Below, piece by piece: positions 5,722-13,005 of a DNA stretch of 15,318 nucleotides; within the stretch, counting starts at the first letter, position 1; every line of letters starts with the position of its first letter. The stretch covers positions 1 to 15,318 of the forward strand of contig JBGSOW010000081.1 of assembly GCA_041738875.1 (NCBI GenBank). Reading direction: 5' to 3'. Below the pieces are notes generated by a model. That model was not told the DNA's origin and did no database searches. It worked only from the letters and a program-made list of their open reading frames with translations. This DNA is from JBGSOW01 sp041738875. GTDB taxonomy: Bacteria > Patescibacteriota > Dojkabacteria > CALFHW01. The translations under genes were made by a program, and so were the position numbers.

Positions 5722-6472
5722 TTAATGTGTTGTATATCTCTTTGTTTTCTCTAGAGTTGTGAGAGTAGGTAATCCTTTCTTTACTACCAAGCAAAGCAAG
5801 ATGATAGTTGGCAAGTATAGTCCATAATATGGATTTTCTTACGATTGCAGTAGCAGGGCATCTTGTTCGGATTTGGTAATTATTATATGGTGCACCTTTA
5901 ATTTGGTGCTTAACTGAATTTATGACTGACCTTGTAATATGATATTTTTCCGTAAAGTCACTGTCAGGTGCACAATTATCTACGATTCTTTCGATCATAT
6001 TTGAATCCATTAATCCTATATCTAATGAGCCAAAGTAGATTTTTTTTACTTCGCGCATGCCATCAGATAGTCTGCGACTTATCGCACCAATTAAACCCCA
6101 CTCACTCAACAATGCCAACCAACCTGCATCTAGGGATTCATATTCAGGGTAAGTTTCAGCAAGTGGGCGATTTACTTTGTGATCCATAAAGGCATTTATA
6201 TTTGGGTCGTCGAAAGTTTCCTTTATTTGATTAATCATGATTTTTCCCCATAACCCACGTTTAAGTATACCTTTCTTATTATCTATACATGTTTCTATAT
6301 ATGAAGTCATTGAAGACTCTATGGCTGCAGTCATTTGTGGCGAGGTTAGAATATTTATCGCACCACTTATACCTTCGCGAGGATATAAGTAACAGTCAAT
6401 TAATGCTTTATCAGGGTTTACATTATGTGGTACTGGACATCGGTGTCCATTAATTTGGAGTTCATTCGACAC
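5708..6472 (-). CDS. Uncharacterised 254 aa protein with CPVPH and RCPA motifs
   Basis: I do not recognise this protein. It starts at a GTG (6472) and ends in tandem TAG stops. It is soluble, with no signal peptide or membrane helix. It carries a Cys/His cluster near the N-terminus, GHRCPVPH (9-16), and a second Arg-Cys-Pro motif, RTRCPATAIVRKSI, near residue 205. The middle is helical and rich in Asp, Glu and Ile. Two separated C-P motifs could be a metal or cofactor site, but that is speculation. A TTGACT-N18-TATAAT promoter and two further TATAAT boxes precede it, so it is probably transcribed alone. Downstream, a +1 frame continues with protein-like sequence to 5578, suggesting that this product is a truncated form. 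The long uninterrupted frame with its own promoter supports a real gene. Confidence 0.6.
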   Translation of the reverse strand: MSNELQINGHRCPVPHNVNPDKALIDCYLYPREGISGAINILTSPQMTAAIESSMTSYIETCIDNKKGILKRGLWGKIMINQIKETFDDPNINAFMDHKVNRPLAETYPEYESLDAGWLALLSEWGLIGAISRRLSDGMREVKKIYFGSLDIGLMDSNMIERIVDNCAPDSDFTEKYHITRSVINSVKHQIKGAPYNNYQIRTRCPATAIVRKSILWTILANYHLALLGSKERITYSHNSRENKEIYNTLIQSL

Positions 6473-6474
6473 TG

Positions 6475-6496
6475 GTATATTATAAGTATATTATAA
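6475..6496. repeat. Tandem 11-bp repeat, two copies, in promoter region
   Basis: GTATATTATAA occurs twice head to tail (6475-6485 and 6486-6496). On the minus strand each copy carries a TATAAT. The copy nearer the gene puts its TATAAT (6484-6479) 6 nt before the GTG start of the 254 aa gene, as for a leaderless transcript. Copy number could vary by slippage. Confidence 0.6.
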
Positions 6497-6506
6497 ATAG
6501 TATGAG

Positions 6507-6536
6507 ATTATACCTATTGTGCTTGGTACAAGTCAA
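6507..6536 (-). promoter_or_regulatory. Sigma-70-type promoter of the 254 aa gene
   Basis: Minus strand: -35 TTGACT (6536-6531), 18 nt spacer, -10 TATAAT (6512-6507). The predicted start near 6500 leaves a leader of about 28 nt across the AT-rich tandem repeat. This is the best full promoter match in the window. Confidence 0.6.
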
Positions 6537-6644
6537 TTTGCGGGGATTGTTTTAAGGGAGAAAATTAAACATAGGATTATGCCAATATTGATTATGATTA
6601 TTGGGATGATTTTTATTACGACAGCAACGTATTTTACCCTCTAG
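6519..6644 (+). CDS. Possible membrane microprotein
   Basis: A short plus-strand frame could encode 41 residues from GTG 6519 or 21 from ATG 6579. The first half is basic (VLREKIKHR) and the second is one continuous hydrophobic helix, MPILIMIIGMIFITTATYF, ending at TAG 6644. That is the look of a single-pass membrane peptide. The ATG has only AGGA 2 nt upstream and the GTG has no ribosome binding site. Its end overlaps the end of the 131 aa gene by 11 nt, tail to tail. AT-rich DNA readily encodes hydrophobic runs by chance, so I give it low weight. Confidence 0.2.
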   Translation: MLGTSQFAGIVLREKIKHRIMPILIMIIGMIFITTATYFTL

Positions 6645-7029
6645 GGTATTGGATATCGCGGAAGAGCCATTCGACGATCACTTTGACCATGTATGCAGTT
6701 TCTCCCAAAGTGGCAGTTACTAGTACCGCGAAGATTAGTTGTAGGTCTTGGATATTGCCTGTCACGATTGCGTAGCCTACAAGTCCAAAAACAAATGCAT
6801 TCTGCACCAAAAGTAAACCAATTAAAACTCTACCGTATATCTTTCTAGAGCCAACTTTCCAAGTATAATCCTCCAACTGAAGGTCAGTAAATTCAGTCCC
6901 ACCGTCAAAAACAATATCACGTGCAGCCTCATCTTCGATTAAATTATCACTAAATTCAGTTTCGAAACCTTCGTTTAGTCTTTCTACTTTTGCTTCGTCT
7001 TTTGTATTTTGAGTTGGTGCTTGAGCCAT
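6634..7029 (-). CDS. Two-helix membrane protein coupled to ImmA-like peptidase
   Basis: The 131 residue protein has a long acidic cytoplasmic N-terminus (about residues 1-58, with many Glu and Asp) and two membrane helices (about 64-89 and 95-122), ending in the basic tail FRDIQYPRG. The second helix contains buried charges, Glu110 and Lys116, in GETAYMVKVIVEW. Its ATG overlaps the stop of the peptidase gene in a TAATG junction, so the two are translationally coupled and probably work together. One hypothesis is that the acidic tail is a substrate or docking segment for the peptidase; nothing in the sequence proves it. I recognise no named family. No terminator is visible after its TAA. Confidence 0.75.
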   Translation of the reverse strand: MAQAPTQNTKDEAKVERLNEGFETEFSDNLIEDEAARDIVFDGGTEFTDLQLEDYTWKVGSRKIYGRVLIGLLLVQNAFVFGLVGYAIVTGNIQDLQLIFAVLVTATLGETAYMVKVIVEWLFRDIQYPRG

Positions 7030-7529
7030 TATTTTTTAATTAAACCTAAATTATTTAACCTCCAAAAAGCTGCAGTATTCGAAACTCGAAAAAAGTAGGC
7101 AAAATTTCTCGGATCTTTGAATTGGTGCCAGTATTGCATAATTAAAAACCTAGGCATCAGAATGCATGAAGCAAAGAAGTTCGCCTCTGCTTCTTCGATC
7201 TCTTCTTGTTCAGCAGGGTTGAAATTGTCGGTGCGGTAGAAAATATCTGACTTACGATCTTTGTGCAGAACGTAATGCCCAAGCTCGTGAGCAGCGGTAA
7301 AAACTCTTCTATAGTAGTTGTCGTTGCTATTGATAAGAACAGTTTTCGTCTCTTTGGTGAAGGTACCGGCCACTCTATCGTCTGCGAAACTACCCACTTT
7401 CAAGGTTAACCCATGGCGTTTATAGATTCTAATAATATCAATTGGAGGCGCAATTTTCTGGATTGCATAGGTGTCTTTGAGTACATCTAGAGTGATATTT
7501 TCGATTCTTTCTTTATCAATTCTTTGCAT
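7029..7529 (-). CDS. ImmA/IrrE-family zinc metallopeptidase
   Basis: The 166 residue protein has the zinc motif HELGH (81-85) in TAAHELGHYVLH and the downstream EEAEANFFASCILMP (112-126), whose Glu is the expected third ligand. That is the pattern of Pfam ImmA/IrrE (DUF955). The C-terminal part, with RVSNTAAFWRLNNLGLI, is the small helical domain usual in the family. Known members cleave regulators (phage repressor ImmR, Deinococcus DdrO) in response to DNA damage. Here there is no adjacent XRE repressor; the partner gene is a membrane protein instead. The gene follows the glucan operon by 51 nt but has its own extended -10 element 5 nt before the ATG and a weak hairpin with a T-run upstream, so it may be a separate unit. 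No Shine-Dalgarno sequence is seen. Confidence 0.9.
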   Translation of the reverse strand: MQRIDKERIENITLDVLKDTYAIQKIAPPIDIIRIYKRHGLTLKVGSFADDRVAGTFTKETKTVLINSNDNYYRRVFTAAHELGHYVLHKDRKSDIFYRTDNFNPAEQEEIEEAEANFFASCILMPRFLIMQYWHQFKDPRNFAYFFRVSNTAAFWRLNNLGLIKK

Positions 7530-7534
7530 AGCCT

Positions 7535-7543
7535 ATTTTAACA
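7535..7543 (-). promoter_or_regulatory. Extended -10 element for the ImmA-like gene
   Basis: Minus strand TGTTAAAAT, identical to the element before the EamA gene, with its last base 5 nt before ATG 7529. It would give a leaderless or nearly leaderless transcript. No clear -35 is visible. Confidence 0.4.
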
Positions 7544-7554
7544 TGCAGAATTCC

Positions 7555-7575
7555 AAAAAATACACTAGAAATAGT
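7555..7575 (-). terminator. Weak intrinsic terminator after the glucan operon
   Basis: Minus strand: ACTA-TTTC-TAGT (7575-7564), then GTA and six T residues (7560-7555), starting 5 nt after the stop of the fusion gene. The stem has only four A-T-rich pairs, so it would at best be a leaky stop between the operon and the peptidase gene. Confidence 0.25.
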
Positions 7576-7580
7576 TTATG

Positions 7581-10500
7581 TTATTGGTCCTTTAACATAG
7601 GGCGGTATAGAGATTCAATATACTCTTTTAACATACGATTGGTTCCGAAGTGTGACAGTGCAATTCGCATTGTCTTTTTCATTCGCTCTAACCATTCGGT
7701 AGGGATCCCCTGCTCGTTTCTATTCAGATACATAGGAATTATCTGGTCGCGCACAACTCCGAAATATTGCTCTGGAGTAAGCTCGTCATTTATCTCCCAA
7801 ATTATACCTTTGTCTTTGACTTCGTCTACCCAGCCGTCTAGTGTACTTAATTGCAAGACACCGTTTGCAGCAGCTTTCATACCACTAGTGCCGCAAGCTT
7901 CTTGGAAGCGTACAGGGCTATTGATCCAAACGTCACTACCCGAAACCATTCTTCTTGCAATGCGCCAGTTATAGTCGGTTATCAAAATTAATTTGTGTTT
8001 GAATCTCGTATCGTGGCTCATTTGCCAGATCTTTTGCAATAACTCTTTCCCAAGAGTGTCTTTTGGATGAGCTTTGCCTCCAAATAAAAAGCGCGTCTCA
8101 ACAGGAGAATTCTCAAGTATCTCAGCAAAAAGATCTGGCGCTTGCGTAATTATTTCAGGCCTTTTGTATGAAGTAAGCCTGCGGAACCAGGAGAAAATAA
8201 GAGCGTCATCTGGCATTTCTATTCCCGAATTCACTCTTATCTCATGAACCAGCATCTTTTTTGCGCTGTTATGAGCATCCCACAGAAGTTTATCCGGGAT
8301 TGACATCGTTTTCGGCCAATCTACAGTTGCGCCAATTTCAGCCCATCTTTCACTGATGTATTCATCAAGCAAATTCTCAATCTCCTCACTCACCCAAGTT
8401 GATAAATGCACTCCGTTTGTAACAGGGATAAGTTCGTGATCCGGCCAGATTTTTTTTGCAGCAAGAGCGTGAATTTTACTTACAGCGTTAATTTTAACTG
8501 CGTTATTTAACCCAAGTATCGTCATGCCAAATCTACCTTCTGCGTATATCGGATCAATCCCGAGTTGGAAAATTTCTTGGAAACTAACCCCGAGACCTTC
8601 TGCGAATTTACCCAAATATCTTTCCACGAGTGGATAGGGGAAGACATCGTTACCAGCTTGCTTTAATGTGTGGTTTGTAAAAAGAATCTTTTTTCTAGCT
8701 TTTTCAAGCGCTTCTCTAAATGTCATAGAACCCGTGCTCAAAAGATCCTCAATATATGCAAATAAAGCGAATGCACTGTGACCTTCATTCAGGTGAAGTA
8801 TGCTTGGATTGATCCCAATTTTCCGTAGCAATTTATAGCCAGCAATACCAAGTACGATCTCTTGTTTAATCCTCGTATCTTGATCCCCTCCATATAGATG
8901 GCTTGTTATCATTTGGTCGAGTGGGTCTTTGTTTTCATTGAAGTTAGTGTCTAGTAGAACCAGGTTCCTTCTGCCCACTTTCAAATACCACCCTCTGACT
9001 TTTATAACTCTATCGTCGATATTAATTTCAATTACAACTGTGCTGCCGTTTTCATCGCGGATAAGTTCGATCGGATAATCATCGGTATCTTGAGATAAAT
9101 AGTCCTCAACCTGCCAACCGTGTTCGTCAAATCTTTGGTAGAAAAAACCTTGTGCGTAAAATAACCCGATCCCAATCATTGGAAGACCGCTATCACTTGC
9201 TTCTTTGAGAGTATCTCCTGCTAAAACTCCAAGTCCTCCGGAATATATCTGCAGCCAGTCCGCCAAACCAAACTCAAGCGAGAAGTACGCAATCGGGTTG
9301 GCTTTCAGTTTTTCTAATGTTTTGTCGTTTTTGCAAAGCTTTTCAAACCATGTCTCGTTTTGCATGTATGTTGCAGAAAGTCTGATGGATTCTTCTACGT
9401 TAATTTTGTTTCTTTCGTAAAAATTATCCCAAAGTGGTTGATCGATTTCGTTTAGAAGGTCGAGCGGTGATTTATTCCTAGCCCAGTTATCTTGGTAAAT
9501 TTCATCCACGAAATTGCCTTTGAACGTATTCCATGTAAAACTCATGTTTGAAAGTAGGTATTCGAGTTTCTCTTTTTTTGTATAATTTAGAGTTTGCAGT
9601 CCATAAACTGTACTTACTTCGTCGGTGAAATCAGCGTGCTTTGTCATGATGCTAAACATACTTGCAATTTTTTCTTGCAGAACATGCTCAGAATTTGCCT
9701 CGATATTTAATCTTATAAACGGCTCGGTTTGCGACTGTCTAAGTGAAAATCTCCAATCAGGAAAATCAATCACAAAACCGTCGAAATCACTATATGATCC
9801 TTGCGGAAATTCTTTCTTTAATTCATTAACTAACCCGGTATAACTGTACTGTGGCTTAATATGGAAATTTTTCTCGCCACTTACAAAATATTTAGTGGAG
9901 AAGGGCGCAATTAAATCTGCTAATTTTTGTCCTGTTGTGTTTAATATTTTCAAAACTATTTGGATTGTAATTGCGCCGCTATCAGCATAATAATTATCAC
10001 GATAATAAAAGTGCGAAGAGGTACTTTCTCCTCCAAATATCGCGTCCTCTTTGCGCATTTGCAATTTTACATAGGGGTGTCCCGCTCTGGAAAGCACAGC
10101 TTTGCTGTTGTATTTGCGCGCAAGTTCTTCGATTGCTCTGGTGTTTCTTAGATCATAAACAACTGACTCACCCCTGCCGTTGCCTAGGAAATATTCAGTT
10201 AATAGTGCTTGGATATAGTAGCCGTGGATTAATTTACCTTCGTGGTCTACAAAGAAAACTCGGTCGCCGTCACCGTCTAGCGCAATTCCAAGGTCTGCAT
10301 TTTCTTTTAATACTCTCTCCCTAAGCTCAATGGTGTTATTTGAAATAGCTGGATTTGCCTCGTGATGAGGGAAATCCGGATGAGGTTCGAAAAATATTGG
10401 AACTAATTCAATCTCAGGGTACCTCGCAAAAAATCTTCTTAACGTTTCGCCAGATGTCCCGTTTCCTGCGTCAGCTACGATTTTAATCTTTTTTTGCGGC

Positions 10501-11027
10501 ACTTCATCTGCAAAAATGGTGACATGATCAATAAATTCTTCTGTTAGATTTAGATGATTTGTTGGTGAAACCTGAGGCAGAGCAAGGTAATGAATTTGCT
10601 CGTGCATTTGGCTAAAGACAGTCTGAAGTTCGGGAATTAAAACAGGTTCGACTCCTTTTTTAACCATTTTAATGCCATTAAAAACACCTGCGTTGTGAGA
10701 AGCAGTTACCATAAACCCGCCGTCATAATTATATTTTCCAACCGCAAAATATAGCGTGTCAGTTGTTGTTATTCCAAGGCTATCGATTTGTTTATTTTCT
10801 TCAAGAATCGCCTGGATGATTGCGTTTGAGATTGGCTCTGAGGAATCACGCATATCAAAACCTATTAGATATTTTTCTCCAGGCGATATTTGCAAATATG
10901 CTTTTGCTACTTTATATGCGAGTTCCGCGTCCAATTCTTCTGGATAAATGCCCCTTATATCGTAGCTCCTAAAGGCAGAGCCACGCTTCCCATATACCTG
11001 GAAATCAGTTTTATTATTTAACAACAT
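7581..11027 (-). CDS. Fused phosphoglucomutase/phosphomannomutase - alpha-glucan phosphorylase
   Basis: One uninterrupted 1148 codon frame joins two enzymes. Residues about 17-460 are an alpha-D-phosphohexomutase of the PMM/PGM type: AFRSYDIRG (18-26), the phosphoserine loop TASHN (Ser110), the magnesium loop DGDGDR (251-256), the sugar-binding GGES (332-335) and the phosphate-binding RQSQTEP (430-436). Residues about 485-545 resemble DUF3417, the N-terminal cap of short-type phosphorylases. Residues 575-1148 are a GlgP-type phosphorylase: YSGGLGVLAGD (595-605), HLNEGHS (745-751), TNGVHLSTW (870-878), SYKRPE, and GTSGMKAAANG with the pyridoxal-phosphate lysine Lys1051. Both catalytic sites look intact. 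The chain should release glucose-1-phosphate from glucan ends and convert it to glucose-6-phosphate. Its ATG lies inside the GH15 gene (14 nt overlap), so it is cotranslated with it. Confidence 0.93.
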   Translation of the reverse strand: MLLNNKTDFQVYGKRGSAFRSYDIRGIYPEELDAELAYKVAKAYLQISPGEKYLIGFDMRDSSEPISNAIIQAILEENKQIDSLGITTTDTLYFAVGKYNYDGGFMVTASHNAGVFNGIKMVKKGVEPVLIPELQTVFSQMHEQIHYLALPQVSPTNHLNLTEEFIDHVTIFADEVPQKKIKIVADAGNGTSGETLRRFFARYPEIELVPIFFEPHPDFPHHEANPAISNNTIELRERVLKENADLGIALDGDGDRVFFVDHEGKLIHGYYIQALLTEYFLGNGRGESVVYDLRNTRAIEELARKYNSKAVLSRAGHPYVKLQMRKEDAIFGGESTSSHFYYRDNYYADSGAITIQIVLKILNTTGQKLADLIAPFSTKYFVSGEKNFHIKPQYSYTGLVNELKKEFPQGSYSDFDGFVIDFPDWRFSLRQSQTEPFIRLNIEANSEHVLQEKIASMFSIMTKHADFTDEVSTVYGLQTLNYTKKEKLEYLLSNMSFTWNTFKGNFVDEIYQDNWARNKSPLDLLNEIDQPLWDNFYERNKINVEESIRLSATYMQNETWFEKLCKNDKTLEKLKANPIAYFSLEFGLADWLQIYSGGLGVLAGDTLKEASDSGLPMIGIGLFYAQGFFYQRFDEHGWQVEDYLSQDTDDYPIELIRDENGSTVVIEINIDDRVIKVRGWYLKVGRRNLVLLDTNFNENKDPLDQMITSHLYGGDQDTRIKQEIVLGIAGYKLLRKIGINPSILHLNEGHSAFALFAYIEDLLSTGSMTFREALEKARKKILFTNHTLKQAGNDVFPYPLVERYLGKFAEGLGVSFQEIFQLGIDPIYAEGRFGMTILGLNNAVKINAVSKIHALAAKKIWPDHELIPVTNGVHLSTWVSEEIENLLDEYISERWAEIGATVDWPKTMSIPDKLLWDAHNSAKKMLVHEIRVNSGIEMPDDALIFSWFRRLTSYKRPEIITQAPDLFAEILENSPVETRFLFGGKAHPKDTLGKELLQKIWQMSHDTRFKHKLILITDYNWRIARRMVSGSDVWINSPVRFQEACGTSGMKAAANGVLQLSTLDGWVDEVKDKGIIWEINDELTPEQYFGVVRDQIIPMYLNRNEQGIPTEWLERMKKTMRIALSHFGTNRMLKEYIESLYRPMLKDQ

Positions 11028-12975
11028 AATCCCAGTTTAGCAAATTTAAAAAGGCAGCGTGGCTCCAGCCAAGAGGTCTGATAGATAGAGCATAACCCGA
11101 GCGCGGATCAGCCATCTCGGGGAGAATTCCCGTCTGCTCTGCATGTTTAAGTATCCATTTTATAGATTCTTGTGCTTTGAGATAATTCCCTTGGACAAGG
11201 AAATATTGTGCTTGCCAAAGGGTACTTATATACCATGGATTTCCTGTGAATTCTCCCTCGACACTGAGATAATGGTCGTTTTCGAAACGTGCGTATCCTC
11301 CATCTCCTGTCGCAATCTTCTCACTAATTTGTATAACTGTATTTCTGATTTCTTCTTTATTGGGATCGAGCTTAGCAAACTGCCATAGGATATGGACGCT
11401 GCTATCGGTTCTATGATCAACTTTTTCTGCAATGCTGTCTGTTTGGATGCTGCGGTAGAATCCATGTGTTTTATCAATTAAATTGTCCACACTAGCTAAT
11501 GCCATCTTTTCGGCGACGATTTTTACGTCTCTTGCAACTTGTTCTGAGAATAATTCATTTTGTCCGTTTGCCTTTATTTTACTGTTTATATCAACCAAAC
11601 AAATAAGTGCCCTCTGTATAAGCCAATGTGAGGTAGGGAAAACTCCTATGTCGTTTTCCCAGAGGTTGTAGCAAGGCAGATGTAAAAAATCAGAATTTAT
11701 CGTTCGGATCAGAAGTGACGAAATATCTTTCAGTGCAGCATTCATTAGCAAACTTTGTTCTGCGGGAAAAGTTTCTAAAAACTCTAAGTATGAGATTATA
11801 ACCAGTGCTGCTTGATCTACTTGCAAAGGCAATTGCTCCTCACCATTTTTCCCTACCCAACTATGCCAACTACTTCCAGGTGTTGCGTCCATTCTATAGC
11901 GGTGTTGGAAGGTATAGGAATTATTGAAGGCTTTAGCTAGAAAATCAAAACTTTTAATTGCTTCTGCGGCTAGTGATTTTCCATCGTAGACTGAAGGATT
12001 GTTTTTATAATCAGTTAGCTGCGCAAGCAAAATCATTGCCGCATCCCTTGGCCAACAGTAACTATAATCATCTGTGGCGCCATTTTTGTAAAATGCTGAA
12101 TCTACTGCGGCAATTATTCCTCCGCTTTTCGAATGCAGACTTTTCAGTACCTCTCTTGAAGTATTCAAAATCAACTCCAGCTGCGTTATTTCGTTCTGGT
12201 TTAGCTCCAACTTTTCTAAAACCGCATTAAAACTAGCAGGTAACGTAGTACTATTTTTAACGAGTAAATTCTGTGTATGTTCAGTGTTTGTAAGCGTTTT
12301 GTGTTTTTGTACAATGTCTCGCATGCTACTGCCTGTAATGTACGCAATCGTAAGTGCATTGTATGAGTTACACTCAACAGTAAGCTCATACTTGAGCGAG
12401 GAATTTGTTTTTCCAGTGCTTACAGGGTTTTTAGAAAGTTCTAAATTTTTATCAGGCAGAGCTCCGAGCCCCGCGTAGTCCAGAGGATCTTGGCAAGAGT
12501 ATGATTTTGGTATTGTTGTGGAACATATGCCTAGATATTTTGTACCTTCATAATGCACAATTCCCTTTATTTCTGGGAAATACACTGCAGTATCTCTGCC
12601 ACGATTGCTGGCGAAATCTATTCTGGCATCAGTAAAGAAATTAAACTTTTCTTCGTTCTGTGACAAATTATGGATTTGTATACTTTGAAATAGAATTGCC
12701 TCATCTAACTCATACGACAAGGTTACTAAAGCTGTCGGATTATTTGAGTCGCCATGAGTGTAATTAAATTCCATGAATTTGCCTGGGATAAATTTTTCAA
12801 GGTTTATTTGCCAATTCGGGTTTAATTTTTTGTACCCATGGAAAAGTAGAAAAGATATCTTCTCGCGTGCTACTGCGTTATCGTCTCTTTCCGGCCAGCA
12901 GAAATCAACGATTTCTGCATCATAGTTAACGCTCGCAAAAACATCTGAACTGTAGAGCTGGGCAGCTACGCTCAT
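11014..12975 (-). CDS. GH15 glucoamylase-type glucan hydrolase
   Basis: The 653 residue protein has the two-part layout of bacterial GH15 enzymes: an N-terminal beta-sandwich (about 1-240) and an alpha/alpha-barrel. Barrel marks are DDYSYCWPRDAA (302-313), PLQVDQAALV, the general acid Glu440 in YNLWEND, and the general base Glu620 in GILPEMADP followed by PLGWSHAAF (634-642). Both catalytic glutamates are present. Such enzymes release glucose from the non-reducing ends of alpha-glucans; some relatives act on trehalose or dextran, so the exact linkage is not certain. No signal peptide is present, so it acts in the cytoplasm. It is the third gene of the operon, 30 nt after the GH133 gene and overlapping the fusion gene by 14 nt. 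No Shine-Dalgarno sequence is seen before ATG 12975. Confidence 0.9.
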   Translation of the reverse strand: MSVAAQLYSSDVFASVNYDAEIVDFCWPERDDNAVAREKISFLLFHGYKKLNPNWQINLEKFIPGKFMEFNYTHGDSNNPTALVTLSYELDEAILFQSIQIHNLSQNEEKFNFFTDARIDFASNRGRDTAVYFPEIKGIVHYEGTKYLGICSTTIPKSYSCQDPLDYAGLGALPDKNLELSKNPVSTGKTNSSLKYELTVECNSYNALTIAYITGSSMRDIVQKHKTLTNTEHTQNLLVKNSTTLPASFNAVLEKLELNQNEITQLELILNTSREVLKSLHSKSGGIIAAVDSAFYKNGATDDYSYCWPRDAAMILLAQLTDYKNNPSVYDGKSLAAEAIKSFDFLAKAFNNSYTFQHRYRMDATPGSSWHSWVGKNGEEQLPLQVDQAALVIISYLEFLETFPAEQSLLMNAALKDISSLLIRTINSDFLHLPCYNLWENDIGVFPTSHWLIQRALICLVDINSKIKANGQNELFSEQVARDVKIVAEKMALASVDNLIDKTHGFYRSIQTDSIAEKVDHRTDSSVHILWQFAKLDPNKEEIRNTVIQISEKIATGDGGYARFENDHYLSVEGEFTGNPWYISTLWQAQYFLVQGNYLKAQESIKWILKHAEQTGILPEMADPRSGYALSIRPLGWSHAAFLNLLNWDYVVK

Positions 12976-13005
12976 TTAAGTTCTGTTAAATTTATTTAAT
13001 TTCAA

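Noticed and set aside
9971..10324. 117 codon plus-strand frame opposite the mutase domain
   Set aside because: It is antisense to catalytic motifs of the fusion protein and shows no protein-like features of its own.
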